This document shows, in pieces, positions 53,998 through 61,894 of a stretch of DNA of 64,000 bases. The DNA comes from Bacillota bacterium (GTDB lineage Bacteria; Bacillota; Clostridia; Christensenellales; SZUA-584). Location: NCBI GenBank assembly GCA_023415795.1, contig JAEZJG010000010.1, positions 16,446 through 80,445 on the forward strand. The letters run 5' to 3'. The number at the start of each line of letters is the position of its first letter. The stretch's first letter is position 1. A model generated the notes under the pieces. It was not told where the DNA came from. It did no database searches and worked only from the letters and a program-made list of their open reading frames with translations. The translations under genes and the position numbers were made by a program.

Positions 53998-54339
53998 ATG
54001 AAAAAAGTAGAAGCATTCATACGTCCCGAGAGGATCGAGGAAGTAAAAGGTGTGATGGACGCTCTTCACCTGAATGGTCTCACAATATCGCAGGTGATGG
54101 GTTGCGGCAACCAGAAGGGGTGGAAAGAGATCGTACGCGGCACCGAGATCGACTATAACTTCCTGCCTAAAATCAAAGTCGAAATGGTGGTACTAGACGA
54201 GCAGGTGGAAGCGGTAGTGGAAGGAATCATTGAGAAAGTGTACACAGGCGAGTTTGGCGACGGTAAGATATTCGTCTATGATGTTGGTGACGCTGTTCGT
54301 ATTCGGACAAAAGAACGCGGTGACGCAGCAATCAAGTAA
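53998..54339 (+). CDS. glnK: PII-family nitrogen regulatory protein (GlnK-type)
   Basis: A 113-residue PII signal protein. N-terminal strand KVEAFIRPERIEEVKGVM; T-loop with CGNQKGWKEIVRGTEIDYNFLPKIKVEMVV, where a Tyr lies near the position uridylylated in enteric PII; B-loop TGEFGDGKIFVYDV binds ATP/ADP. It should bind AmtB and respond to 2-oxoglutarate and adenylate state. Whether the Tyr is modified here is unknown. Confidence 0.93.
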   Translation: MKKVEAFIRPERIEEVKGVMDALHLNGLTISQVMGCGNQKGWKEIVRGTEIDYNFLPKIKVEMVVLDEQVEAVVEGIIEKVYTGEFGDGKIFVYDVGDAVRIRTKERGDAAIK

Positions 54340-54375
54340 CAGTCTTATCAACTAGCTTTTGTGCTATGAGAGATA

Positions 54376-54430
54376 CCTGACAACAAGAAACCGCACAAGT
54401 TAATCATTGTGTGGTTTCTTGAACATCAGG
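54376..54430 (+). other. long hairpin between the two PII genes
   Basis: A 15-bp helix (54384-54398 and 54407-54421, one G-T pair, 8-base loop) is extended by CCTGA/TCAGG (54376-54380, 54426-54430). No T-run follows, so it is more likely a processing, stabilising or partial-attenuation element than a full terminator. Confidence 0.6.
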
Positions 54431-54504
54431 GCTTATCGCCTATTACAGCAACACGTTCTTTTTTGTATTAGACTCAGGCATATCCGCAAGGGGAGGTGAA
54501 AGTA

Positions 54505-54846
54505 ATGAAACATGTGAAGGCCATTATCAGGCCGGAGATGCTGGAAAACGTAAGGGCTGCTTTAGAGACCGTAGGATGCTATCGCGGTGTTACTGTTTCT
54601 GAGGTGATGGGACACGGCACGCAAAAAGGCTTGGATCAGGAATGGAACGGAGAAAAATTTCACCTGGATCTTCTTCCCAAAGTAATGCTCGACATGGTCG
54701 TGCGGGATGACGAAATGGAGATCATCAAAAAAGCAGTAATCGAAAGTGCCGGCAAGGGCGATCCCGGTGACGGTAAAATTTTCGTATACGATGTCGCGGA
54801 GGTTATCCGTATCAGAACGGGAGAATCCGGCGAAGACGCTCTATAG
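54505..54846 (+). CDS. second PII-family protein (NifI1-like)
   Basis: A 113-residue PII paralogue. It keeps the fold and nucleotide loop (AGKGDPGDGKIFVYDVAEV), but its T-loop (HGTQKGLDQEWNGEKFHLDLLPKVMLDMVV region) lacks the Tyr and resembles the NifI1 branch, which usually controls nitrogenase. The ATG is eight bases after GGGGAGG. It is 165 nt downstream of glnK, beyond the hairpin. No nif gene is in the window, so its partner is open. Confidence 0.88.
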   Translation: MKHVKAIIRPEMLENVRAALETVGCYRGVTVSEVMGHGTQKGLDQEWNGEKFHLDLLPKVMLDMVVRDDEMEIIKKAVIESAGKGDPGDGKIFVYDVAEVIRIRTGESGEDAL

Positions 54847-54860
54847 TCAGTGTTAAACGA

Positions 54861-54896
54861 AACGCACCCAGCTTCATAAACCGGGTGCGTTTTTTG
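54861..54896 (+). terminator. intrinsic terminator of the amtB-PII operon
   Basis: AACGCACCC (54861-54869) pairs with GGGTGCGTT (54883-54891), followed by six T. Confidence 0.92.
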
Positions 54897-55002
54897 TGTC
54901 CTCCACATAAATGCAGTGTGTTGCAGACTGTGTCGAAACTTGACATAAACGATTGGTTGTTATAGTATTTGTCTGTTTCATATTTTTCTTGGGGTGTGTG
55001 GC

Positions 55003-55926
55003 ATGGTTGAACTGAGGGTGGAAAAGGCACGGCACGGTGCCGAGCTTTATGATGTCTTAACGGAGGCGTGTGCAGAGTTTCCAGAGAAAGCGCGAGCAGC
55101 CGCATTTAAAAAAGGCATTATCACGCTGAACGGACAACAGGCCTTTGGCGATGATATTGTGAGCGAGGGCGATATCGTGCATATATTTGCGCCGCCTGAC
55201 ACGGTGGGTGCCGATCTTACACCGCGCATCGTCTATCAGGATGAAAACATTATAATCGTCGATAAACCGGCCGGACTGCTCTCCGCTTCCGATTCCGGAG
55301 AAGTCAACGCTGTGGACATGGTCACAGACCTCATGAAGAAGCGCGGAGAATATAGCCTGGAAGCGCTGATGGTGCCCTACCTTATCTATCCGCTGGACAA
55401 GTATGTGAGCGGGCTGCTGATGCTGGCCAAGCATGAAGACTCGTACCTCTTTTTAGTGGAAGCGCTGGCGCAGCGGCGCATCGCACGATACTTCATCTGC
55501 CCCGTGGTGGGGCACGCTGAGAAAAAGGCAGAGCTGCTCCACTATCACATGCGCGATAAATCGGCTCGCGTCGCGCACATACTGCCCAAATTCAAGAAAG
55601 ACTCCAAGCCCATCGTGACGCGTTATCAGCGGCTGGCGGAAGGCGAATCGCTTTCGTTGCTGCGCGTGAGGCCTGTCACCAACGGTCTGCATCAGGTGCG
55701 GGCGCATCTCGCCTTTGCCAATCTGCCGGTGCTGGGCGATAACATATACGGCAACAAGCGCTACAACAAAAAAGCAGGTGGCGAGCATATCGCGCTGTGG
55801 CTGCACAAGGTGGTGTTCGAGGTGGGCACATCGCACAGCTACAGCTACCTCAACGGCATGGCCTTTGAGTCGGAAGAATGCAGCTTTCCAAAGCGCGTGT
55901 ATGACGAAGGTTTGCTGGAGCCGTAA
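55003..55926 (+). CDS. divergent RluA-family pseudouridine synthase with S4 domain
   Basis: About 307 residues. An N-terminal S4-like RNA-binding domain (to about 70: AAFKKGIITLNGQQAFGDDIVSEGDIV) precedes the catalytic domain. The catalytic segment reads YPLDKYVSGLLMLAK where the family has HRLD-x-x-TSGLLLxAK: Asp is kept but His-Arg are replaced by Tyr-Pro. VRPVTNGLHQVRAHL is the later conserved segment. Activity is uncertain. I start at the ATG of MVELRV, preceded by GGGGTG. Confidence 0.85.
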   Translation: MVELRVEKARHGAELYDVLTEACAEFPEKARAAAFKKGIITLNGQQAFGDDIVSEGDIVHIFAPPDTVGADLTPRIVYQDENIIIVDKPAGLLSASDSGEVNAVDMVTDLMKKRGEYSLEALMVPYLIYPLDKYVSGLLMLAKHEDSYLFLVEALAQRRIARYFICPVVGHAEKKAELLHYHMRDKSARVAHILPKFKKDSKPIVTRYQRLAEGESLSLLRVRPVTNGLHQVRAHLAFANLPVLGDNIYGNKRYNKKAGGEHIALWLHKVVFEVGTSHSYSYLNGMAFESEECSFPKRVYDEGLLEP

Positions 55927-55937
55927 ACACATAACAT

Positions 55938-55985
55938 AAAGGCTGCTTTCGGTGCCTCTCATCGCCCCGAAAACAGCCTTTTTTA
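55938..55985 (+). terminator. intrinsic terminator of the RluA-like gene
   Basis: AAAGGCTG and TTTCGG pair with CCGAAA and CAGCCTTT (one mismatch between the two helices), ending in six T. It lies 11 bases after the stop, between convergent genes. Confidence 0.85.
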
Positions 55986-56025
55986 GTATTCTATTATGCA
56001 TGCCGTATCATCCGCGCATTCGCAA

Positions 56026-56619
56026 TTATTCGATAAAGCTTCTCACCCGCAGACGTGCACCCACACCCTGGGCAATCGCGCGGCATTTCTCAATCTCATC
56101 AGAGCCTATGATGTCCACAACGGACAGCACCGTCTCAATGCCCTGCTGTGCACAGCGTCGCGCAAAGTCCAGCATCAGCTCATAGGCAGCTTCGCCGTAC
56201 GCGCTGCGGCAAATCCGATCATACTCCGCCGCGTTTGATGCGTTGAGGCTGATGGACACCACATCCACCAAGCCCTTGAGACGCGGTGAGATGTCCTCTC
56301 CCGCAAACTCGCTGCCCAGCCCGTTCGTGTTCAGGCGCACATGCACACCACGCTGCTTCAGATAGCGCGCCACCTCCAGCAGCACCTCAATACGCATCGT
56401 GGGCTCTCCCAAGCCGCAGAACACCGCCTTCTTCACATCGCGCAGCTTTTCAAGCTCCGCGATAATGTCTGCCGCCGCCGGATCGCGAACCAGCTTCAGG
56501 TCGTAACCGCCCACACCGCAATGCTCGTTTCGCAGGCAAAACGTGCAATCGTTGTTGCACGCGTTGGTCAGGTTGATGTAGTATGCGCCGTCCATGCTGT
56601 AGATATATGTATCGCTCAT
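56026..56619 (-). CDS. TatD family-associated radical SAM protein
   Basis: A 197-residue radical SAM protein. The cluster motif is CNNDCTFC (CxxxCxxC) near residue 20, with a further Cys in RNEHCGVGG; FCGLGEPTMR is the GGE-like SAM motif and RLNTNGLG the next. It fits the small subfamily encoded beside tatD; its reaction is unknown. It overlaps tatD by 4 nt, so the two are coupled. Confidence 0.9.
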   Translation of the reverse strand: MSDTYIYSMDGAYYINLTNACNNDCTFCLRNEHCGVGGYDLKLVRDPAAADIIAELEKLRDVKKAVFCGLGEPTMRIEVLLEVARYLKQRGVHVRLNTNGLGSEFAGEDISPRLKGLVDVVSISLNASNAAEYDRICRSAYGEAAYELMLDFARRCAQQGIETVLSVVDIIGSDEIEKCRAIAQGVGARLRVRSFIE

Positions 56620-57380
56620 TGTATTCCAAACAGTTCCTTTGCGTTTCTGATGTTGGTTTCCGCCAGCTCCTCCGGCTTAACTCCCTTAATTTCGGCCAGC
56701 TTTTCCAGCACGAGGCGCACGTTTGAAGGGTCGTTGCGCCGCCCGCGTACCGGCTCTGGCGAAAGATATGGACAGTCAGTCTCGGCCATCAGGCGATCCA
56801 TCGGTACGACAGCTGCCGCTTCCACCACCTTGCGTGCATTCTTGAACGTCACAGAGCCCGTGAACGAGATATGCAGCCCCAGCTCCAAACACAGCTCCGC
56901 CGTCTCCGCACTGCCGGAAAAACAGTGCATCACACCGCGCGTCTCCTTGTGCTCCCGCAAAATTGACAGCGTATCCTGTGTGGCCTCACGCATGTGGATA
57001 ATAACAGGCCGTTCCAGCGCTCGCGCCAGCTCCAGCTGACGGCCAAACACCTCGCGCTGTACATCGCGCGGAGAAAAGTCGTAATGATAGTCCAAGCCAA
57101 TCTCACCGATGGCCACCACCTTTGGTTGCGCCGCCAACGTCCGCAGCCGGTCGATATAGTCCCGCTCGGCCTCAGCCGCTTCGTGCGGGTGCACACCCGC
57201 CGCCGCGTATATGAAACCCGTCTGATGCGCCAGCCGTACCGCGTTTTCGCTGTCCGCTACCGTGGTGCCCACCTCGATCAAGCCGATAACGCCCTGCTGC
57301 GGCAGACCCATTATCACCGCTTCCCTGTCCTCGTCAAATCTCTCGGACAGCAGATGCGCGTGCGTATCGAACAGACGCAT
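56616..57380 (-). CDS. tatD: TatD-family metal-dependent hydrolase/DNase
   Basis: A 254-residue TIM-barrel hydrolase. Metal ligands: DTHAHL at the N-terminus, GEIGLDYHYD near 93, IHMREA, and ETDCPYLSP. RNDPSNVRLVLEKLAEIKG closes the domain. Family members act as 3'-5' nucleases or deacylases. The ATG overlaps the metG stop (TGATG); the open frame before it belongs to metG. Order metG-tatD is as in B. subtilis metS-yabD. Confidence 0.94.
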   Translation of the reverse strand: MRLFDTHAHLLSERFDEDREAVIMGLPQQGVIGLIEVGTTVADSENAVRLAHQTGFIYAAAGVHPHEAAEAERDYIDRLRTLAAQPKVVAIGEIGLDYHYDFSPRDVQREVFGRQLELARALERPVIIHMREATQDTLSILREHKETRGVMHCFSGSAETAELCLELGLHISFTGSVTFKNARKVVEAAAVVPMDRLMAETDCPYLSPEPVRGRRNDPSNVRLVLEKLAEIKGVKPEELAETNIRNAKELFGIQ

Positions 57381-59347
57381 CACGAAACCTGTGCTCCCGC
57401 AGGCAGGCTGCCGTCCAGCGTTACCAAACGCAGCTCGCCGTCCGATTCCGCCGCCAGCAGCATCCCCTGGCTTTCGATGCCAAACAGCTTGGCGGGCTTT
57501 AAGTTCGCGACCACCACAATGGTCTTGCCCGTCATCTGCTCCGGCGAATACCATTTGCGAATGCCGGACACGATCTGCCGTGTCTCGCTGCCGATGTCCA
57601 CCTGCATCTTAATCAGCTTCTCGCTGCCTTCAACGGCCACCGCTTCCTTTACCACGCCCACGCGTAGCGCCACCTTCTTAAAATCGTCGTAGGTTATCAC
57701 ACCCTCGGGCGTTTCCTTCTTCGTCTCCGCTGCTGGCTTTTCCGCAGCCGGGGCTTTCTTCTGTTTTTTCAGGGAACGGTTGTCGGCGATCTCCTCCAGC
57801 TCCTCCAGCTCCTTCTTGATGTCGATACGCGGGAACAGCGGAGCCGTCTGCTTCACCGTCAGCCCGCACACGTCTTTGCCAAATCGCGCCACGCTCTCCC
57901 ACGACACCTTTGCGGTATCGTCGATGCCCAGCACCTCCTGTATGCGCTTCGCCGTGCCGGGGATGAACGCGGTCAGCAGCACCGACACGATGCGCAGCCC
58001 TTCCGCAAGGTGATACATCACGCTTGCCAGCTGCGGCTTGCTGGCTTCATCCTTTGCCAGCACCCACGGCGCGGTGAGATCGATGTATTTATTCAGCGCG
58101 CCCACATAGCTCCAAATCTCCATCAGCGCGTCGGGCAGCTTGAGCGCATTCATGTGCGCCTCCACCGCCGCAGCCAGCGTCGATCCCTGATTCTTCACCG
58201 CCGCGTCAAACTCTGTCAGAGCGAACTCTGAGGGCACCACGCCGCCAAAATATTTTTGTATCATCGCAGCCGTGCGTGAAACCAGATTTCCCAGATCGTT
58301 CGCGAGATCGCTGTTGGTTCTTGTCAGCAGCGCTTCGCTGGAATACAGGCCGTCCGCTCCAAAGGGCACCTCGCGCAGCAGGAAGTAGCGCACCGCATCC
58401 ACGCCGTACCGCTCAATCAGCTTCATTGGGTCCACCACGTTGCCCTTCGACTTGCTCATCTTGCCGCCCTCCAGCATCAGCCAGCCGTGGCCGAACACCT
58501 GCTTTGGCAGCGGCTGTCCCAGCGCCATCAGCACGATGGGCCAGATGATGGTATGGAAGCGGATAATCTCCTTGCCGACGATGTGTACATCCGCCGGCCA
58601 GTATTTGCGATATTTCTCGTCGTCGTCCGACATAAAGCCCAGCGCCGTCACATAATTGGACAGCGCATCAATCCACACGTACACCACATGATCGGGATCA
58701 AAATCCACCGGTATACCCCACTTGAAGGATGTGCGCGACACGCACAGATCCTCCAGCCCCGGCAGCAGGAAGTTGTTCAGCATCTCGTTGCGGCGGCTCT
58801 CCGGCTGTATGAACTCCGGGTGCTCCTCAATGTATTTGATGAGCCTGTCCGCATACTTGCTCTGCTGGAAGAAGTAAGCCTCCTCCTTCGCCATCTCCAC
58901 CGGGCGGCCACAGTCGGGGCACTTGCCGTCCACCAGCTGCCGCTCCAGCCAGAACGCTTCGCACGGCGTGCAATACCAACCCTCGTACGCGCTCTTGTAG
59001 ATGTCTCCCTGATCGTAGAGCTGCTTGAATATCTTTTGCACCGCCTTAACATGACGCTCTTCGGTGGTGCGGATAAAGTCGTCGTTGGATATCTCCATCA
59101 GCTTCCAAAGCTTTTGTATGCCCTCCACGATGCCGTCCACATACTCCTTGGGCTGCTTTCCCGCCGCTTTGGATACGCGCTCAATCTTCTGCCCGTGCTC
59201 GTCCGTGCCCGTCAGAAACATCACGTCGTAGCCTGTCTGGCGCTTGAACCTTGCCAGCGCGTCCACCGCCACCGTGCAATACGAATGGCCGATGTGCAGA
59301 TTGTCGCTCGGATAGTAAATCGGGGTCGTGATATAATACTTCTTCAT
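57380..59347 (-). CDS. metG: methionyl-tRNA synthetase
   Basis: A 655-residue class I synthetase. HIGH is present as HIGHSYCT near residue 18, a zinc knuckle as CTPC and CPDC (about 127-147), and KMSKS in GGKMSKSKGNV near 298. A Lys/Ala-rich linker (about 515-545) leads to a C-terminal tRNA_bind (EMAP-like) domain (DFKKVALRVGVVKEAVAVEG to the end). The length equals that of Bacillus MetS. Confidence 0.97.
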   Translation of the reverse strand: MKKYYITTPIYYPSDNLHIGHSYCTVAVDALARFKRQTGYDVMFLTGTDEHGQKIERVSKAAGKQPKEYVDGIVEGIQKLWKLMEISNDDFIRTTEERHVKAVQKIFKQLYDQGDIYKSAYEGWYCTPCEAFWLERQLVDGKCPDCGRPVEMAKEEAYFFQQSKYADRLIKYIEEHPEFIQPESRRNEMLNNFLLPGLEDLCVSRTSFKWGIPVDFDPDHVVYVWIDALSNYVTALGFMSDDDEKYRKYWPADVHIVGKEIIRFHTIIWPIVLMALGQPLPKQVFGHGWLMLEGGKMSKSKGNVVDPMKLIERYGVDAVRYFLLREVPFGADGLYSSEALLTRTNSDLANDLGNLVSRTAAMIQKYFGGVVPSEFALTEFDAAVKNQGSTLAAAVEAHMNALKLPDALMEIWSYVGALNKYIDLTAPWVLAKDEASKPQLASVMYHLAEGLRIVSVLLTAFIPGTAKRIQEVLGIDDTAKVSWESVARFGKDVCGLTVKQTAPLFPRIDIKKELEELEEIADNRSLKKQKKAPAAEKPAAETKKETPEGVITYDDFKKVALRVGVVKEAVAVEGSEKLIKMQVDIGSETRQIVSGIRKWYSPEQMTGKTIVVVANLKPAKLFGIESQGMLLAAESDGELRLVTLDGSLPAGAQVS

Positions 59348-59416
59348 CGGTATCTCCTGTTGTTTTCAAATCAATCGTTACGTTCTAGGATAGAATTTTG
59401 GCCTGTTTTTGTCAAG

Positions 59417-59438
59417 AAAAAAGAGACCCGCGGGTCTC
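59417..59438 (-). terminator. intrinsic terminator after spmB
   Basis: A perfect 16-nt palindrome GAGACCCGCGGGTCTC (59423-59438) followed on the minus strand by six T. It sits between spmB and metG on the same strand, so metG probably has its own promoter just downstream. Confidence 0.75.
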
Positions 59439-59546
59439 AGTCTGCTGATAAAGGTTCAACACCGTTAAGGCTCTGCCTATGCACCGCAGCCCAAGGGCTT
59501 CATCCCTTGAGACTCCACCGACTTTTGCCACAGTACAACCGACATA

Positions 59547-60080
59547 TTAATAATGAAACAACAATCGGCAAAGCAGCACACTGGCAACCAAGCCAAACAC
59601 CTCGGAGATAAGCGCGGCCGGAATCGTGTAACGCGTTTTTGTGACGCCCACGCTGCCGTAATACAGCGTCGTGGTGTAAAAGAGCGTCTCGGACGAGCCC
59701 AGCAGTGTGCTGGCACTGCGCCCAATCAGCGTGTCCGGTCCATACTTTCCCATGATGGTGGTCAGCATGGCAATGGACGCGCTGCCGGAAAACGGACGTA
59801 TCAGCGCCAGCGGCAGTATTTCGGGCGGTATGCCCACCGGCCCCAGCACGGGCGACAGCGCCGCTGCGATATATTCGAAGCAGCCTGATGCCGAAAATAT
59901 CTGTATAGCAAACACAAAGCCTACTACAAAGGGCAGTATACGTACCACAGTGGAGAAGCCTTGCTTTGCGCCCCGTATAAACGCCTCGTATACAGGCACC
60001 CTTTTCGCAAGACCGAATACGACAACCCCCGCGATAAACAATGGTACAAACAGCGCCGATATGTACGTCACGATATTCAC
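59547..60080 (-). CDS. spmB: spore maturation protein B
   Basis: A 177-residue membrane protein of the nucleoside-recognition (Gate) domain family, with about five hydrophobic segments; RVPVYEAFIRGAKQGFSTVVRILP is typical of SpmB. SpmA/SpmB are needed for spore-core dehydration in Bacillus and Clostridium perfringens. The start overlaps the spmA stop by 4 nt. Confidence 0.92.
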   Translation of the reverse strand: MNIVTYISALFVPLFIAGVVVFGLAKRVPVYEAFIRGAKQGFSTVVRILPFVVGFVFAIQIFSASGCFEYIAAALSPVLGPVGIPPEILPLALIRPFSGSASIAMLTTIMGKYGPDTLIGRSASTLLGSSETLFYTTTLYYGSVGVTKTRYTIPAALISEVFGLVASVLLCRLLFHY

Positions 60081-60655
60081 TTATACAGCCTCCTCATAAT
60101 TTTGGCCGCCGTTATGCCCACGGTTGTTGTCACCGTTGTCGCCAGCAGCGAGGTGATCACAATATCGCCCGGAGAGGCTGCGCCTGCCGCACTGCGCAGC
60201 GCGATAACAGTGAGCGGCAGCAGCTGCACAGAGGACGCGTTAACCACCAAAAACATGCACATCGCATCAGACGCGCGTGTCTTGATGGGGTTTAGGTCCT
60301 GCAGCTCCTTCATCGCTTTGAGACCAAAAGGCGTTGCGGCGTTGCCCATGCCCAGCATGTTGGCCACAATGTTAAGCGTAATGAAGCCGCTTGCCGCGCC
60401 GCCTGGCGGTATGCTGGGAAACAGCCAGTGTATCAGCCCGCGCATACGCTTCGCAAGCGCATCCACCAGCCCCGCTTCCTTGGCGACGTTCAGCACGCCC
60501 AGCCACAGTATATATGCGCCAATCAGGCTGATGCACAACAGCGCTGCTTCCTTCGCACCGTCCATTGCCGCCTGCGAAACCGCCTCCGCACGCCCCGTGG
60601 CAATACCCACCGCCGTACCCACCACAATTAAAAATGCCCATATGTAATTAACCAT
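60077..60655 (-). CDS. spmA: spore maturation protein A
   Basis: A 192-residue membrane protein, also with a Gate domain: TGRAEAVSQAAMDGAKEAALLCISLIG, then GLVDALAKRMRGLIHWLFP and ANMLGMGNAATPFGLKAM, as in SpmA. I start at the ATG six bases after GGAGG; a reading seven residues longer lacks a site. Partner of spmB. Confidence 0.92.
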   Translation of the reverse strand: MVNYIWAFLIVVGTAVGIATGRAEAVSQAAMDGAKEAALLCISLIGAYILWLGVLNVAKEAGLVDALAKRMRGLIHWLFPSIPPGGAASGFITLNIVANMLGMGNAATPFGLKAMKELQDLNPIKTRASDAMCMFLVVNASSVQLLPLTVIALRSAAGAASPGDIVITSLLATTVTTTVGITAAKIMRRLYK

Positions 60656-60739
60656 CAGTCGCCTCCGCAATTGCACTCATATACATATATATGCAAATGT
60701 GAAACTTTTATTAATTCTCATTTTTTTTGTAATGAATGG

Positions 60740-60769
60740 TTGACAGTGCATAGTTTAAACTGTTATATT
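60740..60769 (+). promoter_or_regulatory. promoter of abrB
   Basis: Perfect TTGACA (60740-60745) and TATATT (60764-60769) with an 18-base spacer, 45 bases before the gene. A second AT-rich palindromic stretch (TATATTATAATATA) follows and could be an AbrB-type or other regulatory site. Confidence 0.65.
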
Positions 60770-60814
60770 TTGATATATTATAATATAACCTAATTTGAGT
60801 GGGAGATGAAAGAA

Positions 60815-61057
60815 ATGAAATCAACAGGTATTGTCAGAAAAGTGGACTCTTTGGGTCGCATCGTTTTACCGATCGAACTCAGAAGAGTCATGGGGATCGA
60901 CATTAAGGATCCTATCGAAATTTTTGTCGACGACAGCCACATCGTGCTCGGCAAATATCAGCCCGCTTGCATATTTTGCGAAAGCGTATCTGGCGTGTCA
61001 GAATTTAAGGGCGCGAAGGTGTGTGGCACCTGCATGGCGAAGCTCGGTCTTAAGTAA
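60815..61057 (+). CDS. abrB: AbrB-family transition-state regulator
   Basis: An 80-residue protein with the N-terminal swapped-hairpin DNA-binding domain (STGIVRKVDSLGRIVLPIELRR) and a C-terminal part with two Cys pairs (CIFC and CGTC), as in clostridial AbrB, where they may bind zinc. AbrB represses post-exponential and sporulation genes. I start at the second ATG, well spaced from GGGAG. Its place beside rsmI matches the Bacillus yabC-abrB order. Confidence 0.92.
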   Translation: MKSTGIVRKVDSLGRIVLPIELRRVMGIDIKDPIEIFVDDSHIVLGKYQPACIFCESVSGVSEFKGAKVCGTCMAKLGLK

Positions 61058-61062
61058 CATAC

Positions 61063-61078
61063 CCGGCTGCTAAGCCGG
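61063..61078. other. small hairpin between convergent abrB and rsmI
   Basis: CCGGCT-GCTA-AGCCGG, a perfect 6-bp stem without T-run, in the 27-nt gap. Confidence 0.4.
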
Positions 61079-61084
61079 AGGCGT

Positions 61085-61894
61085 TTACAGGGTCAGCTTA
61101 TAAGCACGATTTTTATTGATACCGAATGTATCGGATGCCGTTTTAGCGGCATCTTTTTTTGTCATCCCACGGGCGATGTAGCTGCGCAGCGCCTCTTTGA
61201 TGACATCGTCGCTCACCTCGTCGTCCGCCTTTTGCGGTGCGGCATCCACAATCAAAACGTATTCACCCTTCAGTTCGCCGGAGAAAGCAGCCCGCGCCTC
61301 TGCAACGCTGCCGCGAAACACACGCTCATGCAGCTTTGTCAGCTCCTTGGCAACCACCACAGCCCGCTGTGCACCTGCCGCTTCCTCCAGGGTTGCCAGC
61401 GTGTCTGCCAGCGCATGCGGGCTCTCATAGATCACACAGGGCAGCTCACTGCCCGCCGCGCGTTCGATCTGTTTCTTCCTCTCCGCGTTCTTTTTGGACA
61501 GAAACCCCAAAAATGTGAAGCCGCCTTCAATGCCCGACAGCGTCAGTGCGGTGATGGCCGCGCACGCCCCCGGCAAGGATGTGACCTCAATGCCCTGCTG
61601 CGCCGCCTCGGTTATCAGCGCCGCACCCGGGTCGCAGATCAGCGGCGTGCCCGCGTCCGACACCAGCGCCGCATTTTGCCCCTCGCGCAGCGCATCCAGC
61701 AGCCACGCCCGCTTCTCCGACGTGCTGTGCTCGTGAAAGCTGACCAGCCGCGTGTGGATGTCGAAATGCGTCAGCAGCTTGCGCGTATGGCGAGTGTCCT
61801 CCGCCGCGATAAAATCCACTTCCTTGAGTACGCGCAGCGCGCGAAGCGTGATATCCTCCAGATTGCCGATCGGTGTCGCCACTATGTAAAGCAT
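61085..61894 (-). CDS. rsmI: 16S rRNA (cytidine-1402-2'-O)-methyltransferase
   Basis: A 269-residue tetrapyrrole-methylase-fold enzyme. N-terminal LYIVATPIGNLEDITLRAL, then AAEDTRHTRKLL, ALVSDAGTPLICDPG and VTSLPGACAAITAL are the family motifs. The C-terminal ~50 residues form the small helical tail (SYIARGMTKKDAAK). It immediately follows the yabB-type methyltransferase gene. Confidence 0.97.
   Translation of the reverse strand: MLYIVATPIGNLEDITLRALRVLKEVDFIAAEDTRHTRKLLTHFDIHTRLVSFHEHSTSEKRAWLLDALREGQNAALVSDAGTPLICDPGAALITEAAQQGIEVTSLPGACAAITALTLSGIEGGFTFLGFLSKKNAERKKQIERAAGSELPCVIYESPHALADTLATLEEAAGAQRAVVVAKELTKLHERVFRGSVAEARAAFSGELKGEYVLIVDAAPQKADDEVSDDVIKEALRSYIARGMTKKDAAKTASDTFGINKNRAYKLTL

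Noticed and set aside
58487..59611. 374-codon open frame opposite metG
   Set aside because: Shadow frame; metG has all class I synthetase motifs on the minus strand.
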